DNA from: Rudanella paleaurantiibacter
GTDB taxonomy: Bacteria; Bacteroidota; Bacteroidia; Cytophagales; Spirosomataceae
Assembly: GCF_009184635.1 (NCBI RefSeq)
Contig: NZ_WELI01000006.1
Coordinates: forward strand, 494,740-558,739
DNA: 64,000 nt
Reading direction: 5' to 3'
Shown: one piece after another, positions 9,914-19,301 of the stretch
Position numbering within the stretch: the first letter of the stretch is position 1
Layout: each line of letters opens with the position of its first letter
Made by a program: the position numbers and the translations under genes
The notes under the pieces: model-generated
Told to the model about the DNA's origin: nothing
The model's database searches: none
The model's input: the letters and a program-made list of their open reading frames with translations, nothing else

Positions 9914-12349
9914 ATGACTGTTTCCGACAAATTGTCAGTACATACCCATTCCCTACTTCGAAGTGCCCGCCTGATGCTGGTCTTCGTTTGCTTGTGGGGG
10001 GCCTGTGTTTCGGCACTGGCGCAGCAAACACCCTCCCGTGTTGATCAGCTTACCGATGAGCAGGTGGCCGAGTTCTACCGCCGGGCTCAGGCAAGTGGTT
10101 TATCCGAGATTCAGATCGAACAGGCTGCTATGAGTCAGGGCTATACGCTCGACGATATTGCCAAGATGCGTCGGCGTATTGCTCAGATTCGTTCGCAGAC
10201 CGCTAAACAAAACGGGCAAAGTGTGGCTGATACTGGTGTGGTCCGGTCGTTGCCGGGCGATCTGTCGCGTCCGTACCGGAACTCCCGGAACATGGGGCGT
10301 AACAGCAACCTGCGCGATACATCCTTGCTGCTGCTTCCGAAACTCGATACCCTGAAACGCCCCGTCGTATTCGGAGCGTCGCTTTTTCAGAATGCCGACA
10401 AGGAAAACACGGGTAGCATTTTCGAGCCAAACCTTCGGATAGCCACTCCGCGTGGGTACATCGTTGGCCCCGACGATGAGATCATCATTGATATATACGG
10501 AGCTTCGGCCGATAATTATAAGTTACGGGTAAGCCCCGAGGGAACGATCAAAGTTCAGAATCTGGCTCCCATTTTCGTGTCGGGCCTTACCATTGAGCAG
10601 GCCGAACAGCGGATCATCGGCCGCTTGCGGCAGGCGTATCAGGGGTTGAACCGGCCTGGCAGCGGTACCTACGCTAACATATCGCTTGGTCAGATTCGGA
10701 GTATTCGCGTAACGCTCGTTGGCGAAGTAGTGCGACCGGGTACCTACACGATTTCGTCGCTCGGATCGGCTTTCAATGCCCTTTATCTGGGGGGAGGGCC
10801 CAACCCCGAAACCGGTTCATTTCGGCGAATCAGTGTTATTCGGGGTAACCGGGTCGTTCGGACCATCGATCTGTACGATTTCCTGCTCCGGGCCGACCAA
10901 CGCGATAATATTCGACTCCAGGATCAGGACGTGATCCGGGTGGCTGACTACGAGGTGCGGGTGGAATTGGCCGGTGAGGTACGCCGTCCGGCTATCTACG
11001 AGGTATTGCCCGGCGAAAACCTCAAAACTGTTCTCGGGTTTGCGGGTAACTTCACCGACGAAGCCTACACGGCTTCTATATCGTTACGGCGAAATACGGC
11101 TCGTGAGCGTAAAATTCTGACGATCAGTCAGGAAGAGCTGGCTACGTTTGTGCCGCAACGCGGAGATAAATACACAGTAGGCCGGATTTTGGAGCGATAC
11201 GAAAACCGGATTCAGATCACAGGTGCGGTAATGCGCCCCGGTGAGTATGCGCTCACGCCCGGACTGACAACCGTTCGGGAGCTGCTTCAGAAAGCGGAGG
11301 GACTTCGGAAAGATGCGTTTACCAACCGGGCGAATATTTACCGGGAGCGCGACAACATGGACACCGAGAACATACCGTTCGATGTGGGCCGTTTGTTGAA
11401 GGGAGAAATTGCCGATATACCGTTACTGCGGCAGGATAGTGTGGTGGTGCAATCAGTGCGTGATTTGCGGGAGGAGTACACCATTCGGATCGAAGGAGCA
11501 GTGAATCGCCCGGACATCTACCCATTTGTCAATAACCTGAGCGTGGCCGACCTGATTGCCCTGGCAGGTGGGTTCCAGGAAGGCGCATCGGCCTCTCGTA
11601 TCGAAGTTTCACGGCGTATCCGCCAGGATACAGTAGCTACTGGTAGCCCGAATACGGTCAAAATATTTACGTTTACTGTCGATAAAGACCTTAAGATTAG
11701 TGATGGGGCAACGCAGTTTGTGCTTGAGCCCTTTGATATTGTGGCGGTTCGGTCGGCTCCTTTCTACGAACGGCAGCAGCGTGTTTTTGTTGATGGAGAA
11801 GTTATGTACCCTGGTAATTACGCTATCCTGAACCGTACTGAGCGTGTGACTGATCTAATCAAACTGGCAGGTGGTTTGAAGAGTGCGGCTTATTTGGCTG
11901 GAGCTCAGTTTAAGCGAAAAGGTAACCTGGTCGCTACCGATTTGCGCAAAGTCCTGGAAAACCCCGGTAGTGAGCAGAACATCCTTTTAGAAGATGGTGA
12001 TAGTTTGTTTGTTAGCCAAAAGTCGGAAGTAGTTAGTATTCAAGGTGCTGTCTTAAACCCTGTTTTGGTCAATTTTGAGCAGAAGTTTAGTGTAAATGAC
12101 TACATTCAGCAGGCTGGTGGATTCACTGAAAATGCCCGGCGAAAAAAGACATACATCACGTACCAGAATGGCCGGAAAGATGTAGGTCGTTCATCAAGAG
12201 TAGAGCCCGGCTCGACAATTGTGGTGCCCTTCAAGCCTTTGGAAGAAAGTAAACTTTCCCCTACTGAGCGAATTGGTATTCTGTCGTTAATTGGAACTTT
12301 AGCCGCTACAGCAACAACTCTCATCATTAATCTGTCTAGGGCACAATAA
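9914..12349 (+). CDS. Wza-like polysaccharide export protein with multiple SLBB domains
   Basis: 811-residue outer-membrane/periplasmic export protein for surface polysaccharide. A hydrophobic signal segment lies at about residues 14-36 (ends VSALAQ). The poly-export domain is at about 175-240 (RGYIVGPDDEIIIDIYG), followed by several SLBB modules, each with a GEVxRPGxYxI-type motif. A last hydrophobic helix (ILSLIGTLAATATTLIINL) closes the protein. It is about twice the length of E. coli Wza, as usual for Bacteroidota. It heads the plus-strand locus; the final ~350 bp become visibly AT-rich, matching the genes that follow. Confidence 0.9.
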   Translation: MTVSDKLSVHTHSLLRSARLMLVFVCLWGACVSALAQQTPSRVDQLTDEQVAEFYRRAQASGLSEIQIEQAAMSQGYTLDDIAKMRRRIAQIRSQTAKQNGQSVADTGVVRSLPGDLSRPYRNSRNMGRNSNLRDTSLLLLPKLDTLKRPVVFGASLFQNADKENTGSIFEPNLRIATPRGYIVGPDDEIIIDIYGASADNYKLRVSPEGTIKVQNLAPIFVSGLTIEQAEQRIIGRLRQAYQGLNRPGSGTYANISLGQIRSIRVTLVGEVVRPGTYTISSLGSAFNALYLGGGPNPETGSFRRISVIRGNRVVRTIDLYDFLLRADQRDNIRLQDQDVIRVADYEVRVELAGEVRRPAIYEVLPGENLKTVLGFAGNFTDEAYTASISLRRNTARERKILTISQEELATFVPQRGDKYTVGRILERYENRIQITGAVMRPGEYALTPGLTTVRELLQKAEGLRKDAFTNRANIYRERDNMDTENIPFDVGRLLKGEIADIPLLRQDSVVVQSVRDLREEYTIRIEGAVNRPDIYPFVNNLSVADLIALAGGFQEGASASRIEVSRRIRQDTVATGSPNTVKIFTFTVDKDLKISDGATQFVLEPFDIVAVRSAPFYERQQRVFVDGEVMYPGNYAILNRTERVTDLIKLAGGLKSAAYLAGAQFKRKGNLVATDLRKVLENPGSEQNILLEDGDSLFVSQKSEVVSIQGAVLNPVLVNFEQKFSVNDYIQQAGGFTENARRKKTYITYQNGRKDVGRSSRVEPGSTIVVPFKPLEESKLSPTERIGILSLIGTLAATATTLIINLSRAQ

Positions 12350-12360
12350 TTACCAAGGTT

Positions 12361-13425
12361 GTGACAGAAGAAACTAAATCAGCTCTTGTGGAGGATAGCG
12401 AAATTGAAATTCGACTCAGCGATGTTGTCCATTTTCTAAAGCAGAGTCGGCGGGCTATCTTAGTCGGTGGATTTACTGGAGCCTTAATATTTGGGGTATA
12501 TGCATTTCTCAAGCCGAATGAATATTCTGCTAGTTGTACTATAATTCCAGAGATTCAAAGTAAAGGTGCTGGATCGTTGGGGAATTTGGGATCTTTGGCT
12601 GGATTGGCCGGGATTGATGTTGGAGGTTTGTCTTCCAGTACAGATGCTATTCGCCCTGATTTATATCCAAATATTCTGCAAAGTGTTCCTTTCTTCTTAC
12701 ATATGCTTGAGCAGAAAGTTGTATCTGATGAGTTTAAAGTTTCGGAGAAATTTGAAGTTTATTTGGCCAAGAAACGCAAACAAGGTTTTGCTGGGTGGTT
12801 GAATTCTTTTTGGCAGGAGAAGTCTGACATTACTTCACGGCCATGGGTGAGAAAAATGGATGGGGTTTTGTACGTCTCCAAAACACGTGAAGGATACATT
12901 AAAGAGATAGGTTCACGAGTTTCTGCAACGTATGACAAGAAAACGAGTACAATTTCAATCTCAGCAACTATGCAAGATCCTGTGGTGGCTGCGAGTGTTG
13001 CTAATCACGTATTGTCGTACCTGACCAATTACATCACATTATATCGTACGGAAAAGTCTCGGCGCGAAGTGAGTTTTTTGAACAAGCAAGTGGAAATTGC
13101 TAAAGAAAGATATCAAAAGGCTGAGCTTGCCTTATCATTATACAGGGATCAGAACAGAGGGTTATTTCTAAACACCGCGAAAGTAGAAGAGCAACGTATT
13201 CAGGCAGAATTTCTTTTAGCTCAAGACCTTTATAATACCTTGTCAAAGCAGACTGAAATGGCAAAGGTAAAAGTTCAAGAGAATACGCCAGTATTTAATG
13301 TAATTGAACCTGTAAAGATACCTTTAAGAAAAAGTGCTCCTAGCCGGGCCGCTTTGATTATTACCGGTCTTGCTATTGGCATTTTAATCTCTGTTGGTAT
13401 TCGATTAGTTCGCTCATTTTTATAA
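12361..13425 (+). CDS. Wzz-type chain-length determinant protein
   Basis: 354-residue inner-membrane polysaccharide co-polymerase starting at GTG 12361, 11 bp after the export gene. It has two membrane segments (about residues 35-53, AILVGGFTGALIFGVYAFL, and about 330-348, ALIITGLAIGILISVGI) with a long coiled periplasmic region between. A GNVR-like stretch precedes the second helix (PVKIPLRKSAPSRAALI). There is no C-terminal tyrosine-kinase domain, so it is a Wzz/PCP-1-like form rather than a full Wzc. It should set polymer length together with the polymerase encoded at 19282. Confidence 0.85.
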   Translation: MTEETKSALVEDSEIEIRLSDVVHFLKQSRRAILVGGFTGALIFGVYAFLKPNEYSASCTIIPEIQSKGAGSLGNLGSLAGLAGIDVGGLSSSTDAIRPDLYPNILQSVPFFLHMLEQKVVSDEFKVSEKFEVYLAKKRKQGFAGWLNSFWQEKSDITSRPWVRKMDGVLYVSKTREGYIKEIGSRVSATYDKKTSTISISATMQDPVVAASVANHVLSYLTNYITLYRTEKSRREVSFLNKQVEIAKERYQKAELALSLYRDQNRGLFLNTAKVEEQRIQAEFLLAQDLYNTLSKQTEMAKVKVQENTPVFNVIEPVKIPLRKSAPSRAALIITGLAIGILISVGIRLVRSFL

Positions 13426-13432
13426 CGTCTGT

Positions 13433-14395
13433 ATGAAAAAAGCACTTATATGTGGGGTTTCCGGTCAAGATGGGGCATACTTGGCACAGTTATTACTGAA
13501 TAAAGGGTATGTAGTATATGGGGGATCACGTGATTCCCAGATGTCCTCGTTCAAGAATTTAACGAAATTGGAGATAAAAGAAAAAGTTAACTTACTGTCG
13601 ATAAATATTAATGATTTCCGTAGTGTACTTCAGACAATATTGAAAGTTAGACCTGATGAGATTTACAATTTAGCTGGACAGAGTTCTGTTGGGTTGTCTT
13701 TTGAACAACCGGTCGAAACACTTGAGAGTATAAGTGTAGGTACCCTAAATCTTCTTGAAGCTATTAGGTTTAGCGAATTACCAGTTAGATTTTACAATGC
13801 AGGTTCGAGTGAGTGTTTTGGCGATACTGGTAATCTTGCTGCGAATGAAAATACTCCTTTTAGGCCAAGGAGTCCATATGGAGTAGCTAAGGCTGCTGCT
13901 TTTTGGCAGGTAGCTAATTATCGTGAGGCATATAACTTACATGCGAGCACGGGCATTTTATTTAATCATGAATCTCCCTTACGTCCAGAGCGTTTTGTAA
14001 CACAAAAAATTGTATCGGTTGCATGTAGGATTGCGCGAGGCAGTAGCGAAAAACTAGTACTTGGTAATATTAATATTGCCAGGGACTGGGGTTGGGCTCC
14101 AGAATATGTAGAGGCTATGTGGTTAATGTTGCAGCAAAACACACCTGATGATTATGTTATAGCAACTGGCCAAACTTTTCAGTTGAAAGATTTCATCAAA
14201 TGTGTTTTCGACTACTTGAATTTAGATTGGACCTTACACGTGAGCTGTGATGAAAGTCTCTTCAGGCCTACTGATATAGCTGAGGGACATGCTCAGCCTG
14301 AAAAAGCTTATAAAGTTCTGGGATGGAAAGCTCAATATGCTATGAGTGATGTAGCCAAAATGATCGTTCAAGCGAAATTGAGCAGCTTACAATAG
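13433..14395 (+). CDS. gmd: GDP-mannose 4,6-dehydratase-like SDR
   Basis: Extended short-chain dehydrogenase, 320 residues, probably converting GDP-mannose to GDP-4-keto-6-deoxymannose. The N-terminal nucleotide motif GVSGQDGAYLAQLL is the GMD form of GxxGxxG. The catalytic YxxxK is in SPYGVAKAAAFW, and NHESPLRPERFVTQKI is a GMD signature. It is somewhat shorter than the usual 340-370 residues. No GDP-fucose synthase or GDP-rhamnose reductase gene is beside it, so the second step must be encoded elsewhere or the keto-sugar is used another way. It lies 7 bp after the Wzz gene. Confidence 0.85.
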   Translation: MKKALICGVSGQDGAYLAQLLLNKGYVVYGGSRDSQMSSFKNLTKLEIKEKVNLLSININDFRSVLQTILKVRPDEIYNLAGQSSVGLSFEQPVETLESISVGTLNLLEAIRFSELPVRFYNAGSSECFGDTGNLAANENTPFRPRSPYGVAKAAAFWQVANYREAYNLHASTGILFNHESPLRPERFVTQKIVSVACRIARGSSEKLVLGNINIARDWGWAPEYVEAMWLMLQQNTPDDYVIATGQTFQLKDFIKCVFDYLNLDWTLHVSCDESLFRPTDIAEGHAQPEKAYKVLGWKAQYAMSDVAKMIVQAKLSSLQ

Positions 14396-14435
14396 AGCTT
14401 ATAAGCAGATTCATCGCTTTGAAAAGCGAGACTTT

Positions 14436-15767
14436 ATGAAAAGTTTGATAAGAAAATATACAGACGCTCTACATGTACGTGAAAAACGTCTGTTATATGC
14501 TTCAGTGAGTAGCGCAGCTGTAAAAGCAACTACTATTTTATCTTCGATTTTAACGTTACCTTTCATACTTAGTTCTATAGGTTCAGAAAGATATGGAATG
14601 CTGTTGACCATAACTTCGATGGCAGCATTGATCAATTTTGCTGACTTAGGTCTTGGATTCGGATTGCAAAATAAAATTGCCCATCTAGCTCAAAAAAGTA
14701 AGCAAGAATTGAGGAAGGCAATCTCTAGTACTTTTGCTTTTTTAGTTTGTTCATCAATAGCAATTCTGCTGATTTTTTCATTGATAAATAACTCGATCTT
14801 GTGGGGTGAGGTTTTACACCTTAAATCAAAAACCGCAATTGATGAAGCGAATGTATCAGTATGGTTTTTTGTAATTTGCTTTACAGTGTCGATTCCATTT
14901 TCAATCGTACAAAAAATTCAAATTGGACTTCAAGAAGGATATTACACAAACCTTTGGACTATATGTGGCAATTTATTTAGCCTAGTATTCATCTACTTGT
15001 GTTATGAGTACATCGGATCAACGCCTTTGTTTATAATCGCAATTTATGGGTCTAATGCCTTTTTCATTTTACTAAACTTTATACACCAGTTTATTTGGAA
15101 AAGGCCTGATATAAGTCCTCAGTTTAGATTAGCAGATTTCTCTGTCGTAAGGTCGATAATAAGTGACAGTTTGTCTTTCTTTATTGTCCAACTGACGGGT
15201 CTACTTCTATTTGCCAGCAATAACATGTTTTTGATAAGCTATGCAGGACCAGAAGCCGTATCTGATTTTAATGTAGGCTATAAACTCGCTCTGTTGTTTC
15301 TCATACCATTAGAAGCATCTGCTCCCTATCTTACCCCAACAGTAAATGAAGCAACACTTACGGGAGATTACTATTGGGTAAACAAGATAGTTGTTAGAAC
15401 AATTACACTTGCAGTTCTGCTGGCGTTTGTAAGTGCAGCACTAATATATACTTTGGGAAATCAATTGATACATTTTTGGGTAGGAGGGGATATAGTATTG
15501 AGCGAAAAAACACTGGTATCAATAGCAATGTTTATGCTTCTTTATGCGAATATGGGATGTTTGGTGTCATATATAATGCTTTCGAATACATTTATAAAGT
15601 ACAAGGTTTTACTTTATACATTTTCTGTAGGGATCACTATAGGTATAAAGTATATTTGCATTAAGAATTATGGTATACCTGGCGCTTTTTGGAGTACCAG
15701 TGTTCCAATGTTTTTACTCTATATTCTACCATCCCTGTATCTATTAAAGTCCAAACGAGTACTATGA
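14436..15767 (+). CDS. Wzx-like polysaccharide flippase
   Basis: 443-residue integral membrane protein with about 12 hydrophobic segments and the N-terminal pattern of MATE/MVF-superfamily flippases (LTLPFILSSIGSERYGML, then ADLGLGFGLQNKIA). It should flip undecaprenyl-linked repeat units across the inner membrane. The stop overlaps the start of the methyltransferase gene (ATGA), so translation is probably coupled. Very AT-rich compared with genes outside the locus. Confidence 0.85.
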   Translation: MKSLIRKYTDALHVREKRLLYASVSSAAVKATTILSSILTLPFILSSIGSERYGMLLTITSMAALINFADLGLGFGLQNKIAHLAQKSKQELRKAISSTFAFLVCSSIAILLIFSLINNSILWGEVLHLKSKTAIDEANVSVWFFVICFTVSIPFSIVQKIQIGLQEGYYTNLWTICGNLFSLVFIYLCYEYIGSTPLFIIAIYGSNAFFILLNFIHQFIWKRPDISPQFRLADFSVVRSIISDSLSFFIVQLTGLLLFASNNMFLISYAGPEAVSDFNVGYKLALLFLIPLEASAPYLTPTVNEATLTGDYYWVNKIVVRTITLAVLLAFVSAALIYTLGNQLIHFWVGGDIVLSEKTLVSIAMFMLLYANMGCLVSYIMLSNTFIKYKVLLYTFSVGITIGIKYICIKNYGIPGAFWSTSVPMFLLYILPSLYLLKSKRVL

Positions 15768-16762
15768 CGAAGTGTGAAATTTGCAATAGTTCCGCGATTA
15801 GTGTAATTCAGTCGTTACCTGGATACCAAGAGGGAAGTTTTTACGACATCAAGTACTGTAAGAACTGTAACACGTCATTTGCTGATCCTTTGGCAGTTGA
15901 TGAAAATATTTACAATAAAATTTATAGTAACGCTCACATTGTGCCAGGTTATGATAGATATTATCGTTTTGCTAACGATGTATTAAAAGTACGTAACCCT
16001 TTTCTTTTTCTATCAGAAATTGAGGATACTTACTGGTCTATCTATCATTTTGTGAAGGAGCATAACAAACAAGTCAATCCCAAGATTTTAGAAGTTGGAT
16101 GTGGGTTAGGCTATCTAACATATTCCTTAAACAAAGATGGTTATAATGCGCTAGGATTAGATATTTCAGAAAAGGCTGTTGCTGAAGCTAAAAAGAAGTA
16201 TGGGGATTATTATGTGTGTGCTGATGTACACGATTTCGCTCGACAAAATCATGGTCAATTTGATATAGTTATTTTGACAGAAGTTATTGAACATATTCCC
16301 AACCCTAAGAATTTTGTGTCTAGTTTGAAGTCACTTTTATCTAGCTCGGGTAAGTTACTTATTACTACTCCCAGTAAAGACGCTGAGCCTGATGCGAGTC
16401 AATATTGGAACACAGAACTTCCTCCTGTACATCTGTGGTGGTTTTCTAAAAATAGTTTCAAAGAGTTAGCAAGCTCATTGAATATGAATTGTGACTTTAT
16501 TGATTTTACCCCTTTCGTTTCAAGACAAACAAATTATCCAAAGTTATCAGATCCTTGGCGTACTCAGACGCTTAACAGAAATGGTCAGGTTCTTTTCACA
16601 GTTGATCATAGTGATATAAAACATTCGCTTAAAAGGGGGTTGATTGACGCTGGACTAATGACGTATTTTAAGCGAGTGATTAAAATTTTGAGAAAAGATA
16701 CTAGTTCCATACCTGCCACCAAAATAACAGCCATTTTAACAATCGATAATGGACAACCTTAA
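15764..16762 (+). CDS. SAM-dependent methyltransferase with N-terminal zinc-ribbon-like motif
   Basis: The start is set at ATG 15764, overlapping the flippase stop; the frame is open further upstream but that is flippase sequence. The first 50 residues hold two Cys pairs (CEIC and CKNC) like a small zinc knuckle. They are followed by a class I methyltransferase fold with the SAM-binding loop LEVGCGLGYL and an acidic LDIS strand end. Such proteins often modify polysaccharide sugars or chain ends. The 3' end overlaps the next gene by 14 bp. The target is unknown. Confidence 0.8.
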   Translation: MTKCEICNSSAISVIQSLPGYQEGSFYDIKYCKNCNTSFADPLAVDENIYNKIYSNAHIVPGYDRYYRFANDVLKVRNPFLFLSEIEDTYWSIYHFVKEHNKQVNPKILEVGCGLGYLTYSLNKDGYNALGLDISEKAVAEAKKKYGDYYVCADVHDFARQNHGQFDIVILTEVIEHIPNPKNFVSSLKSLLSSSGKLLITTPSKDAEPDASQYWNTELPPVHLWWFSKNSFKELASSLNMNCDFIDFTPFVSRQTNYPKLSDPWRTQTLNRNGQVLFTVDHSDIKHSLKRGLIDAGLMTYFKRVIKILRKDTSSIPATKITAILTIDNGQP

Positions 16763-17471
16763 AGTTTGTTTACTACTAAGCGCGACAATAAGACCTACGA
16801 GCGTGCCATTCTTAAAAAGGACAAGTGCGTTGGATAGGGAAAGAGATTATGTAGAGTCAGTAAGTAAATGGATCGCACATGGCCTGCCCATTGTTTTCGT
16901 TGAAAACAGTGGTACAACTTCGGAAAATGTTAAAAGTGAATTAGCAAAAATAAGTAATACGGAGTACCTGACATATGTGAGCCAGAATAGCTCTCTTGGT
17001 AAGAGCCATGGTGAAATAGAAATAATAGAATATGCTTTCAAAAACTCTCGTATTATACAGGAGAGTGATTTGATCATTAAGGTAACAGGTAGGTATTATG
17101 TTGAAAATTTGATGAATATTTTGTCTGACGTTATTCGACAGAATGCTTTCGTGATGGGTTGGATGAAACATAACCTTGAATTTGCTGACTCAAGACTGAT
17201 GATTGCAAGAAAGGATTTTTACAGAGAATATTTTATTCCGCAGGGGCCAAAGGTGAGCGAAATCGATGGTATTTATTTTGAACATATATACGCTAGGGCT
17301 ATACATAGCGCTATGTCATTTGGGTTAAAATGGTGTTTTCCGATTAGTCCACCGATATTTGACGGATTTTCTGGAACAGAGGATTTAAGATACAAAAATG
17401 ACATTTTCCGTCGCTTAAAGCGTAATATAATTTTGAGCTTGACTAAAACTCTTCTAAAGATAAATTACTAA
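16749..17471 (+). CDS. uncharacterised polysaccharide-locus protein, possible glycosyltransferase
   Basis: 240 residues, no signal peptide or clear membrane segment. I do not recognise the family with confidence. The N-terminal strand (KVCLLLSATIRP) and the segment SDLIIKVTGRYY resemble the nucleotide-sugar region of small GT-A-like enzymes encoded in capsule loci, but no clear DxD motif is seen. It overlaps the methyltransferase gene by 14 bp and abuts the GT2 gene by one base, so it belongs to the same operon. A glycan-related role is inferred from context. Confidence 0.5.
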   Translation: MDNLKVCLLLSATIRPTSVPFLKRTSALDRERDYVESVSKWIAHGLPIVFVENSGTTSENVKSELAKISNTEYLTYVSQNSSLGKSHGEIEIIEYAFKNSRIIQESDLIIKVTGRYYVENLMNILSDVIRQNAFVMGWMKHNLEFADSRLMIARKDFYREYFIPQGPKVSEIDGIYFEHIYARAIHSAMSFGLKWCFPISPPIFDGFSGTEDLRYKNDIFRRLKRNIILSLTKTLLKINY

Positions 17472-18220
17472 TGTCTGTGAATTCAAATGCGCTGGTCAGC
17501 ATCATTACCGTATGCTTCAATAGTGAGAAGTATATAAGGCAAACTATCGATTCTGTTATTAATCAAACGTACGATAACATTGAATATATAATTGTTGATG
17601 GGGCTTCTTCTGATAGTACTGTAGATATAATCAACGAGTATGCAAAGAAATATCCCAGCATGATAAAGGTAATATCAGAACCTGATACCGGTATTTATGA
17701 CGCAATGAATAAAGGTATAAAGATAGCAAAAGGAAATTTAATAGGTCTGATTAACAGCGATGACTGGTATGAGAAAGACGCTGTGAATGTGATAGTAGAA
17801 GCTTATGCAGAGAGTGCAAATAGTGTTATTCACGGTTTTCAACGTACTATTCAAGACGATGTAGAAAAAAATGTAGTTAGAACAAATATCTCACAGATTA
17901 ATAAACAAATGATTGAGCATCCAACATGCTTTTTACCCAAACTTTTATACGAAAAATATGGCTTGTTTAATACCACTTACAAGTATGGTGCTGATTACGA
18001 ATTGATGCTTCGCTTGAAAAAGGCAGGTGTTGACTTTCGTACTGTAGATTCTATTATCGCGAACTTTAGGGAAGGGGGAGCCTCCCATAAAGTTCAAGCC
18101 ACATTCGAAGTTTATGATATTTGGTATATGTATGGTATCATATCATTTCCGATGCTTTATCTTAATAAATTTGGTTTTTGGCTAAAGAAAAAAGTTTTAA
18201 GTGTGCTCCGGACTGGATAA
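17471..18220 (+). CDS. glycosyltransferase family 2
   Basis: 249-residue GT-A enzyme. The family 2 landmarks are in order: VSIITVCFNSEKYI at the N-terminus, VDGASSDSTV near residue 45, the DxD-like INSDDWY near residue 95, and KYGADYELMLRL as the acceptor-side acidic motif. It probably adds a sugar to the lipid-linked repeat unit on the cytoplasmic face. The start overlaps the preceding stop by one base (TAATG). Confidence 0.9.
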   Translation: MSVNSNALVSIITVCFNSEKYIRQTIDSVINQTYDNIEYIIVDGASSDSTVDIINEYAKKYPSMIKVISEPDTGIYDAMNKGIKIAKGNLIGLINSDDWYEKDAVNVIVEAYAESANSVIHGFQRTIQDDVEKNVVRTNISQINKQMIEHPTCFLPKLLYEKYGLFNTTYKYGADYELMLRLKKAGVDFRTVDSIIANFREGGASHKVQATFEVYDIWYMYGIISFPMLYLNKFGFWLKKKVLSVLRTG

Positions 18221-18227
18221 TGTCAAT

Positions 18228-19301
18228 ATGAACAAGCAGATTGTTATTAACGCAAGATTTTTAACGCAAAGAATAACAGGTACACAGCGTTTTGCCATTG
18301 AGTTATCAATCCGGTTGAAAAAGTTGATGCCTGATCTAATATTTGTGTCTCCTAAAAATATTTTGCACCAAGATTTGGCTAGACAACTTGAGGTTAAAAC
18401 TATAGGTAATTTTAAAAATGGGATTTTGTGGGAACAAATAGAATTACCTCTATACTTAAAATCTCACGGTACCCCATTATTGTTAAACCTGTGTAATACA
18501 GGACCGTTGTATTATACTCGGAAAGTAGTCTCTATAATGGACATATCTTTTCATCTTCATCCAGAATGGTTTTCTAAATCATTCTCTGCATACTACAATT
18601 TTTTGATTCCTAGGTTAGTGCAAGAGTCAATTGGAGTAATAACAATAAGCAAGGCCTCATCGGATGATCTTGTTGAATACTTCAATGTCGATCCTCAAAA
18701 AATACAAATCATATATCCAGGTGTTTCTAAAATATTTGACAAAAATGTTGAAGTAAGTAATCTTAATAATTCGAACTACCTACTGGCTGTATCGTCAATG
18801 GATCCGCGAAAAAATTTTATTGGGTTAATTAATGCATTTATGAATTCTCCATTAGACAATGTGAAACTTCTTATTGTTGGAAATACCAACTCCCTATTTG
18901 CCGCAAGCGGAATAGAAAAACTGGCAGCTAAAAAGGATAATGTAGAGTTTACAGGTTATGTTGGTGACCGTGAACTCGTTAAGCTGTATCAAAATGCACT
19001 TGCATTTGTTTATCCATCTTTTTTCGAAGGATTTGGAATTCCTCCTCTAGAAGCTATGGCTTGCGGATGTCCAACAATTGTAGCAAATACTACCAGCCTA
19101 CCAGAGGTTTGTGGTGACGCAAGTGCATATGTAAACCCCTACAGAGTAGATGACATTGAAAAGGTGATAACAGAAGTTGTAACAAATGAAAGTTTACGAC
19201 AAAGCCTAGTTAAGAAGGGATTTGAAAGAGTAGCTAAATTCAATTGGGATCATTCAGCGGAGAAACTTGTATCATATCTCTATGATGTTGCAAAGAAGTA
19301 A
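18228..19301 (+). CDS. glycosyltransferase, GT4 family
   Basis: The start is set at ATG 18228 (MNKQIVINARFL), 7 bp after the GT2 stop; the longer frame begins with an unlikely TTG inside that gene. The protein has 357 residues and a GT-B fold. GTQRFAIEL lies near the N-terminus, and the C-terminal donor-site motif FEGFGIPPLEAMACGCPTI contains the two glutamates of the EX7E signature. It is likely a mannosyl- or related transferase building the repeat unit; the sugar is not predictable. Confidence 0.9.
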   Translation: MNKQIVINARFLTQRITGTQRFAIELSIRLKKLMPDLIFVSPKNILHQDLARQLEVKTIGNFKNGILWEQIELPLYLKSHGTPLLLNLCNTGPLYYTRKVVSIMDISFHLHPEWFSKSFSAYYNFLIPRLVQESIGVITISKASSDDLVEYFNVDPQKIQIIYPGVSKIFDKNVEVSNLNNSNYLLAVSSMDPRKNFIGLINAFMNSPLDNVKLLIVGNTNSLFAASGIEKLAAKKDNVEFTGYVGDRELVKLYQNALAFVYPSFFEGFGIPPLEAMACGCPTIVANTTSLPEVCGDASAYVNPYRVDDIEKVITEVVTNESLRQSLVKKGFERVAKFNWDHSAEKLVSYLYDVAKK

